Assembly: GCF_032595355.1 (NCBI RefSeq)
Contig: NZ_JASMWN010000015.1
Location: 62,001 to 126,000 of the forward strand
Origin: Sedimentitalea todarodis
GTDB taxonomy: Bacteria > Pseudomonadota > Alphaproteobacteria > Rhodobacterales > Rhodobacteraceae
DNA: 64,000 bases
Reading direction: 5' to 3'
In this document: positions 35,330 through 44,006 of the stretch, piece after piece
How the letters are laid out: every line of letters starts with the position of its first letter
Position numbering within the stretch: position 1 is the first letter of the stretch
Translations under genes and position numbers: made by a program
Notes under the pieces: model-generated
What the model saw: only the letters and a program-made list of their open reading frames with translations
Databases searched by the model: none
What the model was told of the DNA's origin: nothing

Positions 35330-36268
35330 ATGACTGCATTTGTTCTGAAACGGCTTGGCTTTGCCGTGATCACGCTGTTTGCGGTGCTGACCATCGTGTT
35401 CTTCATCGTGCGCATACTGCCCGGCGATCCGGCGATGGCGATCCTGGGTGATCAGGCCAGCCAGGAGGCGCTGATCGCGCTGCGTCAGCGTCTGGGGCTG
35501 GACCAGCCGCTGATCCTGCAATATTTTGACTTCCTGCGTGGAGTCATGGTCGGGGATTGGGGCGTTTCGCTGGTCTCGGGGCGCCCGGTGATCCAGGAGA
35601 TTGCCAAGGTGCTGCCCGCGACACTGGAATTGACTCTCGCCTCGCTCGTGCTGGGTGCGGTGGTCGGGATCCCCCTGGGGGTCTGGTCGGCGGTCAAACG
35701 TAACAAGCTGCCCGATTACATCACGCGGATGGCCTCGTTGCTGGGGCTGTCTTTTCCGGCCTTCGTCTCGGCCGTTTTGCTGCTGTTGGTCTTCGCAATT
35801 CACCTTCGCTGGTTCCCGGTGATCAGTTCGGGTCAGGGCGGCAGCCTCGGTGAGCGACTGCAAAACCTGGCGCTGCCGGCGATCAACTTGGGCCTGATCA
35901 TGGCTGCGTATATCACGCGGGTCACCCGCTCGGCGATGCTGGAGGTTCTCAATCAGGATTATGTCCGCACCGCCCATGCCAAGGGGCTGGCCTTTGCCGT
36001 CATCATCCGCCGCCATTGCATGCGAAACGCGATGATCCCGGTGGTCACGGTGGTGGGGCTGTATCTGGGCATCTTGATCGGCAACTCGGTGCTGACCGAG
36101 ATCGTGTTCAACCGCCCCGGATTGGGCAAGCTGATCATCGGGGCGCTGAATCAGCGCGACTATACCATGCTGCAAGGCATGATGGTGATCTACACGCTGA
36201 TCGTGGTTCTGGTGAACCTGCTGACCGATCTCACCTATGGGCTGATTGACCCGAGGATCAAATACTGA
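35330..36268 (+). CDS. ABC transporter permease, DppB-like
   Basis: 312 aa with six membrane helices. It has the typical start AFVLKRLGFAVITLFAVL and the ATPase-coupling EAA-type loop around RTAHAKGLAF. It pairs with the next permease to form the channel. The stop shares bases with the next start (TGATG). Confidence 0.93.
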   Translation: MTAFVLKRLGFAVITLFAVLTIVFFIVRILPGDPAMAILGDQASQEALIALRQRLGLDQPLILQYFDFLRGVMVGDWGVSLVSGRPVIQEIAKVLPATLELTLASLVLGAVVGIPLGVWSAVKRNKLPDYITRMASLLGLSFPAFVSAVLLLLVFAIHLRWFPVISSGQGGSLGERLQNLALPAINLGLIMAAYITRVTRSAMLEVLNQDYVRTAHAKGLAFAVIIRRHCMRNAMIPVVTVVGLYLGILIGNSVLTEIVFNRPGLGKLIIGALNQRDYTMLQGMMVIYTLIVVLVNLLTDLTYGLIDPRIKY

Positions 36269-37173
36269 TGGCACATCCAAATTCTCCTCCGACCCTGTCG
36301 CGCGGTGCCTACATGCGCCGGTCACTTGCTGTTGCGACTGACGGGATGCTGCGCGCATTCAACACCAACAAGACCTCGTGGGTGGGGTTGGGTCTCTTCC
36401 TGCTGATCGCATTGATCGCGCTGCTGGCACCGTGGATCGCACCCTATGACCCGCTGGATCAGAATGTGCTGAACCGGCTGAAACCACCATCGGCGGAACA
36501 TTGGTTCGGAACTGATTACTATGGCCGTGATACCCTGTCGCGGATAATGTGGGGCGCGCGGATTTCGCTGACCATCGGCATCATGGCCATCGGCGCCGCT
36601 CTGGTCATCGGATCGGTGATCGGGCTGGTGGCCGGATATGTCGGCGGGCGCACCGATATCATCATCATGCAGACGATGGATGTGCTGTTGGCCTTTCCCT
36701 CGCTGATCCTCGGTCTGATCGTGGTGGCCATGCTGGGGCCGTCGGTGGCGAATCTGGTGATCGCCATCGCGCTGACCTCGATCCCACCCTTTGCCCGCAT
36801 CGCCCGTGCCCCCACCATCGCGGTCAAGAACCGCGAGTTCATCGAGGCGGGGCGCGCATTAGGATATTCCGATACCAGATTGATGTTTGGTCATATTCTT
36901 CCAAATATCGCTCCGGAGATTCTTGTCATGGGATCCTTGTGGCTGGCCACCGCTATCCGGGTCGAGGCCTCGCTGGCCTTTGTCGGGCTGGGCGTCAGCC
37001 CGCCCACCGCCACATGGGGCGGCATGATCCGCGAAGGGTTCGAGAACATTCTCGACAGCTTCTGGCTGGCGCTGTTCCCGTCGATCGTGATCCTGGTCGT
37101 GGTTTTTGCTCTGAACCTGCTGGGTGACGGGCTGCGCGATGCGCTCGATCCCAGACTGCGGGGTGAAGGATGA
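36268..37173 (+). CDS. ABC transporter permease, DppC-like
   Basis: 301 aa. An N-terminal cytoplasmic segment is followed by six helices; FGTDYYGRDTLSRIMWGAR is the DppC/OppC family hallmark, and EAGRALGYSDTRLMFGHILP is the EAA coupling loop. It forms a heterodimer with the DppB-like subunit. Its end overlaps the fused ATPase gene by ATGA. Confidence 0.93.
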   Translation: MAHPNSPPTLSRGAYMRRSLAVATDGMLRAFNTNKTSWVGLGLFLLIALIALLAPWIAPYDPLDQNVLNRLKPPSAEHWFGTDYYGRDTLSRIMWGARISLTIGIMAIGAALVIGSVIGLVAGYVGGRTDIIIMQTMDVLLAFPSLILGLIVVAMLGPSVANLVIAIALTSIPPFARIARAPTIAVKNREFIEAGRALGYSDTRLMFGHILPNIAPEILVMGSLWLATAIRVEASLAFVGLGVSPPTATWGGMIREGFENILDSFWLALFPSIVILVVVFALNLLGDGLRDALDPRLRGEG

Positions 37174-38966
37174 GTGCCCCGCTTCTGTCCGTTGACGGGC
37201 TGACCACATCGTTCCGGGTTGATCGTACGTGGGTGCCGGTGATCCGAGATATCAGTTTCGACATTGATCGTCGCGAGACAGTTGCCGTGGTCGGTGAATC
37301 CGGGTCCGGGAAATCCGTCACCGCCCTGTCAATCATGCAGTTGATTCAGAAAGACATGGGCCGGATTACGGGCGCGATCCGGCTGGACGGGGCCGACCTG
37401 CTGCAGCTGGACGACACGGCCATGCGCAAGGTGCGCGGAAATGACATCGGTATGATCTTTCAGGAACCGATGACCAGCCTGAACCCGGTGCTGAAGGTGG
37501 GGTTTCAGATCGCCGAAGTGCTGCGAGAACATCGCGACATGAGCATGGCAGAAGCCAATGCCGAAACCCTGCGCCTGTTCGATCTGGTGCGCATTCCTGA
37601 TGCCAAACGTCGCGCCAACGAACATCCGCACAGCTATTCGGGCGGAATGCGACAGCGCGCGATGATCGCGATGGCACTCGCCTGTCAGCCCAAGCTGTTG
37701 ATCGCGGACGAGCCGACGACAGCGCTGGACGTCACGATCCAGGCGCAGATTCTGGAATTGATCCGCGATTTGCAGGCCGAGACCGGCACTGCGGTGATGT
37801 TCATCACCCATGACATGGGTGTGGTGGCCGAAATCGCGGACCGTGTGGTCGTGATGCTCAAGGGTGACAAGGTCGAAGAGGCCCCGGTCGCCGAACTCTT
37901 CGCGGCGCCAAAACAGGGCTATTCCAAGATGTTGCTGGGCGCGGTGCCACGTTTGGGAAGCCTTGGAGATAGCGCCACGCCACGGCGGTTCCCCAAGATG
38001 GACCTTACCGGAGCGGGCGCGGAACCTGCAAACGAACCGGACGCCCGGGGCGACGTGATCCTTGACGTCAAGGGTCTGACAACGCGGTTCCCGATGCGCG
38101 GCGGACTGTTGGGTCGGATCAACGGCAACGTCCACGCGGTCGAGGATGTGTCATTCAACGTGCGCGCCGGAGAGACGCTGGCACTGGTCGGAGAATCCGG
38201 ATGTGGCAAGTCGACCACCGGGCGCTCGATCCTGAGGCTGGTCGAGCCAGCGGCGGGCGAAATCCATTTCGAGGGACAGTCGCTGATGCAGGCCAACCCC
38301 GAGGCCATGCGCCAGGTCCGGCAACGGATGCAGATGATCTTTCAGGATCCCTACGGCTCGCTCAACCCGCGCAAGTCGATCGGGGCCGCCATCGCCGAGC
38401 CGCTGCGCGTGCACGGGATCGCGCAGGGGGCAGAGATCGACGTTCGGATAGCCGAGTTGCTCGACCTTGTCGGACTACCGCCCGAACATGCACTGCGGTT
38501 TCCGCACGAGTTTTCCGGTGGGCAGCGGCAACGGATATGTATTGCCCGCGGGCTGGCGCTGAATCCCCGGCTAATCGTGGCGGACGAATCGGTTTCGGCG
38601 CTGGACGCGACGATCAAGGCACAGGTGGTGAACCTGATGCTGGAGTTGCAGCAGAAGCTGGGTGTCGGATACCTGTTCATCAGCCATGACATCGCCGTGG
38701 TGGAACGGATCAGCCACCGGATCGCGGTCATGCTGCTGGGCGAGATCGTCGAGATCGGACCGCGCGCCGAGGTGTTGGCCAACCCGCGCCATCCCTATAC
38801 GCGCAAGCTGATCGAAGCGGTGCCGGTGCCGGACCCCTCCAGCAGGGGCCATCGCCGCAACCTGATCACAGACGAGTTGAAGAGCCCGGTGCGCCCTCTG
38901 GACTGGACCCCGCCCCTGCGAGCAATGGAACAGGTCGGGCCGGATCACTTTGTCGCCGACCATTGA
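37170..38966 (+). CDS. Fused double ATPase of a dipeptide-type ABC transporter (DppD-DppF)
   Basis: 598 aa, two complete ATP-binding units in one chain. Unit 1: Walker A GESGSGKSV at about 42-50, signature YSGGMRQRAM, Walker B LLIADEPTTALD. Unit 2: Walker A GESGCGKST near residue 343, signature FSGGQRQRICIARG, Walker B LIVADESVSALD (Ser for the usual Pro/Thr). In most Dpp/Opp systems these are separate genes. It energises the DppBC-like channel. It is the last gene of the operon, followed by an 88-bp fold-back repeat. Confidence 0.93.
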   Translation: MSAPLLSVDGLTTSFRVDRTWVPVIRDISFDIDRRETVAVVGESGSGKSVTALSIMQLIQKDMGRITGAIRLDGADLLQLDDTAMRKVRGNDIGMIFQEPMTSLNPVLKVGFQIAEVLREHRDMSMAEANAETLRLFDLVRIPDAKRRANEHPHSYSGGMRQRAMIAMALACQPKLLIADEPTTALDVTIQAQILELIRDLQAETGTAVMFITHDMGVVAEIADRVVVMLKGDKVEEAPVAELFAAPKQGYSKMLLGAVPRLGSLGDSATPRRFPKMDLTGAGAEPANEPDARGDVILDVKGLTTRFPMRGGLLGRINGNVHAVEDVSFNVRAGETLALVGESGCGKSTTGRSILRLVEPAAGEIHFEGQSLMQANPEAMRQVRQRMQMIFQDPYGSLNPRKSIGAAIAEPLRVHGIAQGAEIDVRIAELLDLVGLPPEHALRFPHEFSGGQRQRICIARGLALNPRLIVADESVSALDATIKAQVVNLMLELQQKLGVGYLFISHDIAVVERISHRIAVMLLGEIVEIGPRAEVLANPRHPYTRKLIEAVPVPDPSSRGHRRNLITDELKSPVRPLDWTPPLRAMEQVGPDHFVADH

Positions 38967-38980
38967 GCAATTCACAGTAG

Positions 38981-39068
38981 ACCTGAATCATCTAACGCCG
39001 CCTGAAATCATAGATTTCAACGCGTTAGGTGATACCAGATGACCCAAATTGAACGCGAAACACTCTAA
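38981..39068. repeat. 88-bp fold-back repeat, copy 1
   Basis: 76 of 88 bases are identical to 61318-61405, with no gaps. It folds as nested palindromes: outer arms 38987-38997 and 39023-39033 (ATCATCTAACG with CGTTAGGTGAT, one mismatch) and inner GAAATC-ATA-GATTTC at 39004-39018, identical in both copies. It lies 14 bases after the stop of the fused ATPase gene. No coding potential. Confidence 0.85.
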
Positions 39069-39172
39069 GCGAGCGAAACTTGATATCCCGCTGGCACAGC
39101 GCGCCAATCTAGTTGAATGCGGACGGCGCAACGGCCTACAGTGCGCCCGAGGCAGAGTATCAGGAGAGAACC

Positions 39173-39475
39173 ATGCGCAGAGCCGTCTTTGCCGTGCTTG
39201 CGGCGACCGTTCTGGGAACGGTCATGGCCACCAAACCGGCAGAAGCCGGGCCTTTTGGGTTGCATGAAGTCATCGGCGTCGAGGATGATGACATGTTGAA
39301 ATTGCGCGCGGGGCCGGGAATTGGCTACAAGATCCTGCTCGGACTTCCAAATGGCACCGTCGTGCGGCTTCACGGCTGCGATCAGACCGGTGGCACGCGC
39401 TGGTGCAAGGTCTCTCTCAAGCAATCGCGCGCGGTCAAGGGATATGTCTCCTGGGCCTATCTGCAGAAGATTTGA
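39173..39475 (+). CDS. Small secreted SH3-domain protein
   Basis: 100 aa. A signal peptide of about 25 residues (AVFAVLAATVLGTVMATKPAEA) is followed by one bacterial SH3-type domain with LKLRAGPGIGYKILLGLPNG and GYVSWAYLQKI, a fold that often binds cell wall. Two cysteines (GCDQTGGTRWCKV) could form a disulfide. The ATG at 39173 has AGGAGAG. It converges on the nosX gene and is probably unrelated to it. Confidence 0.82.
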   Translation: MRRAVFAVLAATVLGTVMATKPAEAGPFGLHEVIGVEDDDMLKLRAGPGIGYKILLGLPNGTVVRLHGCDQTGGTRWCKVSLKQSRAVKGYVSWAYLQKI

Positions 39476-39513
39476 ACCAAATCGGGGCAAGTCGCCAGTT
39501 GAATGCAGGGGTC

Positions 39514-40422
39514 TCAGATCGTTGAGGCCGCTTCAAGCTTGGCATCTGTAAACTCGGCCAGAAACGCCTCAATTTCCGGGCGGCTCTGGAAGAGGCAAGA
39601 GGCGGTCGATAGCGCGTCGGCAAGCGCGGCGGACCTTGCGGAAACCGTGATCTCGCGCCAGTTGCTTTGCGTGGGCAGACCCGTGCGGGGATCAAGGATG
39701 TGCCCCACAGTTTCGCCCTCGTCAAACGTGGTGCCAAGTGGCGCTGACGTTGCAAGCGCACGGGTGGATATGGAAACCTCGCCGCCTGCCGCAAGCTGCA
39801 CGCGCCAGGCACCGCCACCGGGCCGTCCACCGAGGGCACGGATCTCGCCGGTATCGATCAGTATGTTCGTCAGCCCTTCGGCGGTCAACATGCTGGCAAC
39901 ACGGTCCGCGACATATCCCTGCGCGATGCCGTTCAGGGTCAGCGCCATGCCCGGTCGCATGGAAATCCTGTCGGGCTCCAACGAGACGTGGGCCCAACCC
40001 GTCAGTGTACGTGCCCTTGCAAGCGCACGATCTTCGGGCAATTTGCCAAGGGCCGAAGCCTCGGCATAGCTCGCCCAGAGTGGTTGGATGGTCGGATCAA
40101 ACCGCCGTCCGCTCGCGGCATGAACCGCACCGGCCAGTGACAGGCATTCCAACAGTTCGAACGGCGGGCCTTGCAATGTACCGCTCCGGTTGAGCTCTGA
40201 CAGCGCGCTGTGGGGGCGAAAAAGGCTGAAGATATCTTCCAGCCGGGAGATCTCGCTGGCGACGCGGGCACAGATCGCCTGGGCGTCGGGATGAGCCAGA
40301 TGCAGCGAGGCGCGGGCACCAAGGGCGGTGCCCTGCCAGACATGCACCGGCTGTGCGAACGCCCCACCTGGCAAGGCGATGGAGGCGGCGCTGATGGCAA
40401 GGAAACGGCGGCGATTGGTCAT
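39514..40422 (-). CDS. nosX: FAD:protein FMN transferase, NosX (ApbE family)
   Basis: 302 aa. ApbE-family protein with a Tat-like or Sec signal (NRRRFLAISAASIALPGGAFA) and the motifs GIAQGYVADRVA and ILIDTGEIRALGG. It attaches FMN covalently to the periplasmic domain of NosR, which NosR needs to keep N2O reductase active. It is the last gene of nosCRZDFYLX, 3 bp after nosL. Length is normal for the family. Confidence 0.92.
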   Translation of the reverse strand: MTNRRRFLAISAASIALPGGAFAQPVHVWQGTALGARASLHLAHPDAQAICARVASEISRLEDIFSLFRPHSALSELNRSGTLQGPPFELLECLSLAGAVHAASGRRFDPTIQPLWASYAEASALGKLPEDRALARARTLTGWAHVSLEPDRISMRPGMALTLNGIAQGYVADRVASMLTAEGLTNILIDTGEIRALGGRPGGGAWRVQLAAGGEVSISTRALATSAPLGTTFDEGETVGHILDPRTGLPTQSNWREITVSARSAALADALSTASCLFQSRPEIEAFLAEFTDAKLEAASTI

Positions 40423-40425
40423 GGT

Positions 40426-40992
40426 CTACTCTCCGGGTTTGCGCGTCAGGGCGCGCAGGCGGGCCTGAAAATCGGCATCCTCGGCGGCCACACCAAGATC
40501 AACAGGGGCCAGAACGGCGCTGTCCGGGATTTCATCCAGCCGCATGGCCTGCCCTCCATTGGCAGCCGCGAAACGGGTGGCGCTGTCCGGATCTGAAAAG
40601 GGAACGATTTCGGGCGCGCCCATGCCGCCAACAGCCGTCCCTCCTACCACATAGATTGCGTCGTTGGCAGCAATCCAGTTGGTCGCGCCGGGCGCGTCCC
40701 AGCGAGCCCCCGGAGCCGCCATGTCACTGACCCAGACGGCCAGAATGTCGTGGCTCTGTTCGGGCATCCGCATATAGGCCACGGCATCCCGGACCTGGCT
40801 GAAAAACAGCGGCGCACCGGGCAGCCCGCCCAGATGTGCTTGCGCCTTGGGACCGTCATGTTCCAGCAGGTTCATCTGGCAATAATGTCCGACAGCATCT
40901 TCGGTGAGCGGCAGGGCGGCAATGTCCTGCGCCGCCTCTTCCTTGCAGGCCGTCAGCGCCAGCAGCCCCAATGCAAACAGCGCGATCCTCAT
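40426..40992 (-). CDS. nosL: Copper chaperone lipoprotein NosL
   Basis: 188 aa. Lipobox LTAC gives an anchored periplasmic lipoprotein. The Cu(I)-binding motif is YCQMNLLEH near residue 40, where most NosL have CGM; the Cys and Met are kept but Gly is Gln. The chaperone delivers copper for CuZ assembly in NosZ with the NosDFY complex. The start overlaps the nosY stop by ATGA. Confidence 0.92.
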   Translation of the reverse strand: MRIALFALGLLALTACKEEAAQDIAALPLTEDAVGHYCQMNLLEHDGPKAQAHLGGLPGAPLFFSQVRDAVAYMRMPEQSHDILAVWVSDMAAPGARWDAPGATNWIAANDAIYVVGGTAVGGMGAPEIVPFSDPDSATRFAAANGGQAMRLDEIPDSAVLAPVDLGVAAEDADFQARLRALTRKPGE

Positions 40993-41813
40993 GGTTCAAC
41001 CCTTCGAAACGACAAGGCGGCCAGGCCCAGTGCGACCGGCGGCCAGAGCAATACGGATAACAGGGATTGCCATTGCGGGATTGCATTTGCCGCGCCGCCG
41101 ACACCCGATGACGCTGCCATGGCCTGTGCAGCGCTCAGGTTGAAGAGGCGGAACGCGTCGGCCGGATTGGCGAGCAATGCGACAGGAAAGATATCGGTCG
41201 TGAAGGTGCCGCCTTCGTCGGCCACCACCGCCGCCAGCAAACCCAGATCATAAAGCACCACGAGGCCCAGCCACAACCCGATTGCCAGCCCCGCAGCGCC
41301 GGAAACCCGGCGTGCCATGGAGGACAGGGCGTAACCAACCCCCAGAAAGGTGGCGCCGAGCAAGACAGATGTCCAGGTCAGCCGCCAGAGCGCTCCCAGC
41401 CCGGCGACGGCGTCGGGGTCTGATGAAAATGTGATTGCCGCCGCGACACCATATCCTGCAAGGATCGCCACGATCATGATCGTCGTATGGGCCAACAGTT
41501 TTCCCGCCAGCACCTCCCACCGGGCAATCGGGTAGGTCAACAGCAACGGCAATGTCCCGCGTTCGATTTCACCTGCCACGGCGTCGAATGACATCAGCAG
41601 CGCCACCAGGGGCACCAGATAGACCGACAGGGACGTCAGCGAGGCCACGACAACAGACAGGCGGTCCGCCCCGAGTGCCCCGGTCGGCGCGGACCCGGCA
41701 GCCGACAGAACCAGTGAAAAGACCACCATCAGCAATATCGCGATCAACACCCAGCGATTGCGTCGTGCGATATGCATTTCGGTCAGGGCGGTCGAGAGGA
41801 TGCGCCGGATCAT
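40989..41813 (-). CDS. nosY: ABC permease NosY
   Basis: 274 aa with six predicted membrane helices; FDAVAGEIERGTLPLLLTYP is the characteristic first cytoplasmic segment of NosY-like ABC-2 permeases. With NosF and NosD it forms the complex that hands copper (via NosL) or sulfur to apo-NosZ. Both ends overlap neighbours by ATGA, implying coupled translation. Confidence 0.92.
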   Translation of the reverse strand: MIRRILSTALTEMHIARRNRWVLIAILLMVVFSLVLSAAGSAPTGALGADRLSVVVASLTSLSVYLVPLVALLMSFDAVAGEIERGTLPLLLTYPIARWEVLAGKLLAHTTIMIVAILAGYGVAAAITFSSDPDAVAGLGALWRLTWTSVLLGATFLGVGYALSSMARRVSGAAGLAIGLWLGLVVLYDLGLLAAVVADEGGTFTTDIFPVALLANPADAFRLFNLSAAQAMAASSGVGGAANAIPQWQSLLSVLLWPPVALGLAALSFRRVEP

Positions 41814-42706
41814 TGGCCGTCCCTCCGGCTGAAGTGGCTGTAGATGTCTTCAAGACTAGGCGGGACCACGTCGAAATCCGCGACCTTGGATTGCAGCGCG
41901 GAAATGCGCGCCAGCGTTTCGAGTTTGCTGTCCTGCGTGCAGGTCAGTTGCAGCCCACCATCCACCCGGATCGCGCCGGGCAATGCCGCCAGAATGTCCG
42001 GTTCGTACCCATTGAGCGCGGTGACATGCATCGCAACCGGCAGCGCGGCCTCGCGCCGCAATTGCGGCAGGGTGCCCTCTGCTACCATTTGACCGCCGGA
42101 CAGGATCAGCAGACGATCAGTCCGCGCTTCGACCTCGGTCAGGGCGTGGCTCGACAGAAGGATCGCGGCACCATCAGCGGCCAGTGCGTCGAGCAATTCG
42201 TAGAAATCGCGCCGCGACACGGGATCAAGACCGCTGGTGGGTTCGTCCAGCACCAGCAGGCGGGGATGTCCGATCAAGGCCTGGGCCAACCCGACGCGCT
42301 GGCGCATACCCTTTGAATAGGTGCCAATCCGGCGTTTGGCGGCAATCGCCAGCCCGACGCGGTCAAGCACGGCCATTGCGCCCGAAGGGTTCAGATTGCG
42401 CAACCGCATGAAATGACTGACCTGTTCCACGCCGGTCAGCGCGGGATGAAAGGTCGCGTTTTCCGGCAGATATGCAACCTGCGCACGTGCAGCGGCCCGC
42501 CCGGGAACCGCGCCGCAGACCGATACGTCGCCGCTGTCCGGTGTGATCAGGCCAAGGATGATCTTCATCAGGGTGGATTTGCCGGCACCATTGTGGCCAA
42601 GCAGCGCCACACGCTCTCCAGGCGCCACGCGCAGCGAGACATCGGACAGGGCCGCGACCCCGTCAAACGTCTTAGTGAGATGCGAGATCGTCAACGTCGA
42701 AGTCAT
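41810..42706 (-). CDS. nosF: ABC ATPase NosF
   Basis: 298 aa. Walker A is LGHNGAGKSTLMK, the signature is YSKGMRQRVGLAQAL (K in the third position, usual for NosF), and Walker B is LLVLDEPTSGLDP. It drives the NosDFY maturation complex. The frame opens at 42721; the ATG at 42706 is preferred because MTSTLTISHLTKTF fits family starts, but neither has a good ribosome binding site. The start lies inside the nosD 3' end (overlap of about 35 bp). Confidence 0.92.
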   Translation of the reverse strand: MTSTLTISHLTKTFDGVAALSDVSLRVAPGERVALLGHNGAGKSTLMKIILGLITPDSGDVSVCGAVPGRAAARAQVAYLPENATFHPALTGVEQVSHFMRLRNLNPSGAMAVLDRVGLAIAAKRRIGTYSKGMRQRVGLAQALIGHPRLLVLDEPTSGLDPVSRRDFYELLDALAADGAAILLSSHALTEVEARTDRLLILSGGQMVAEGTLPQLRREAALPVAMHVTALNGYEPDILAALPGAIRVDGGLQLTCTQDSKLETLARISALQSKVADFDVVPPSLEDIYSHFSRRDGQ

Positions 42707-44003
42707 CAAGGTCACTTTCATTTCGTCTGGCTGCCGCCTCGGCTTCCATCGCCGCGTACTCGGGTGGCACAGGGATGCCGGGTGCCGTCATCAGCGGCGC
42801 GCTGTCGACCACGCCGCCGGGCAATGTCGCGGGAAAACTGGATTGCGCCCATCGGATCAACTGCACCACGGGCGCCCCGGTCAGGAGCGAGGCCGCGGGT
42901 TGCGACCACAGGATGTGGTCCATCAGGTCATTGGGGCGAAAGGCGCTGTCGGCGATCCCGTCCCCGCCAAGGTCGAATCCGGGGTTGTCCGACCAGTAGT
43001 TGCCGCGCCCGTCATAGCTCCATTCGATATCGCGGGTCCCGACGTATTTCACCTGAGTCCGGCTGCCGATGAAAGCATTTTCTGTCAACACGTTACGCTC
43101 TGATCCTGCAGTGAAATGGATGCCGATATTACAGCCCTCGAACCGATTGCCATAGATCAGGTTCTTGTGGGCATTGTAGATGAAGGTGCAGCGGTTGGCC
43201 CCGCCGCGCACGAGGTTCCCGGATACATCGGCATTGTTGGCATAGTTCAGCATGACGCCGTGGCTGATGTCGGACAGGCTGAGATTGTCCTTCACCACCA
43301 CCTTGTTGGAGAACATGATAGCATAGCCCAGATGGTTCCCGATCGACACGTTCCCCGACACTTCGGAGTCGTTGGTGTACATGTAGTGCACGGCAAATCG
43401 GAGATCGCGGAACAGGTTGTTGCGGTAGATGCCGGTGCGGGATGCGTTCGAAAAGATCCCGTCGCGGCCCCACCGGACCGCGTTGCCCTCGACCAGCGTT
43501 CCCGGAGAATTCCAGACATAGATGCCGTTGCCGCGATCGTTCATCCGTGGGTTGCGTGTCCCCTCGATGACGTTGTTCCGCACCTGCGCATCCCGTCCAC
43601 CATGCACGTCGACCCCGTGCAGGTTGCCCAGCAGGCGGTTGTTTTCGATCACCGCGCGGTCGGCTTTCTTGAGGATCTTGATCCCGGCATCCAATGCCTG
43701 GCTGTCCTGCCCGGATCCGGTCACGGTCAGATCCCGGATCGTGACATCGGCGGCGTCTATGGTCAAGACGGTGCCCTGCCCCGATGCGTCGATGACCGCC
43801 CCGTCCCGTCCGGTCAGAGTCAGCGGCCGGTCGATCACAACCGGGGCTTGGTGGTGACCCGGCTCAAGGATCAGCACATCGCCGGGTTCTGCCCCGGCGA
43901 TGGCATTTGCAAGGTTCCCCGATCCCGGCAGCACGCTGGTCTCTGCGGCCCAGAGGGGCAGAGCGATCAGCAATGACAGCACGAGGATCAGAGGACGCAA
44001 CAT
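42672..44003 (-). CDS. nosD: Periplasmic maturation factor NosD
   Basis: 443 aa. A signal peptide of about 20 residues (ILVLSLLIALPLWAAE) is followed by a right-handed beta-helix made of repeated strands rich in Asn/Gly (for example GNSVE-type turns such as RNNVIEGTRNPRMNDRGNGI). NosD receives copper from NosL and docks with NosZ. The acidic C-terminus (SDLDDFDVDDLASH) is unusual-looking but is encoded where nosF begins. It follows nosZ by 3 bp. Confidence 0.92.
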   Translation of the reverse strand: MLRPLILVLSLLIALPLWAAETSVLPGSGNLANAIAGAEPGDVLILEPGHHQAPVVIDRPLTLTGRDGAVIDASGQGTVLTIDAADVTIRDLTVTGSGQDSQALDAGIKILKKADRAVIENNRLLGNLHGVDVHGGRDAQVRNNVIEGTRNPRMNDRGNGIYVWNSPGTLVEGNAVRWGRDGIFSNASRTGIYRNNLFRDLRFAVHYMYTNDSEVSGNVSIGNHLGYAIMFSNKVVVKDNLSLSDISHGVMLNYANNADVSGNLVRGGANRCTFIYNAHKNLIYGNRFEGCNIGIHFTAGSERNVLTENAFIGSRTQVKYVGTRDIEWSYDGRGNYWSDNPGFDLGGDGIADSAFRPNDLMDHILWSQPAASLLTGAPVVQLIRWAQSSFPATLPGGVVDSAPLMTAPGIPVPPEYAAMEAEAAARRNESDLDDFDVDDLASH

Positions 44004-44006
44004 GGC

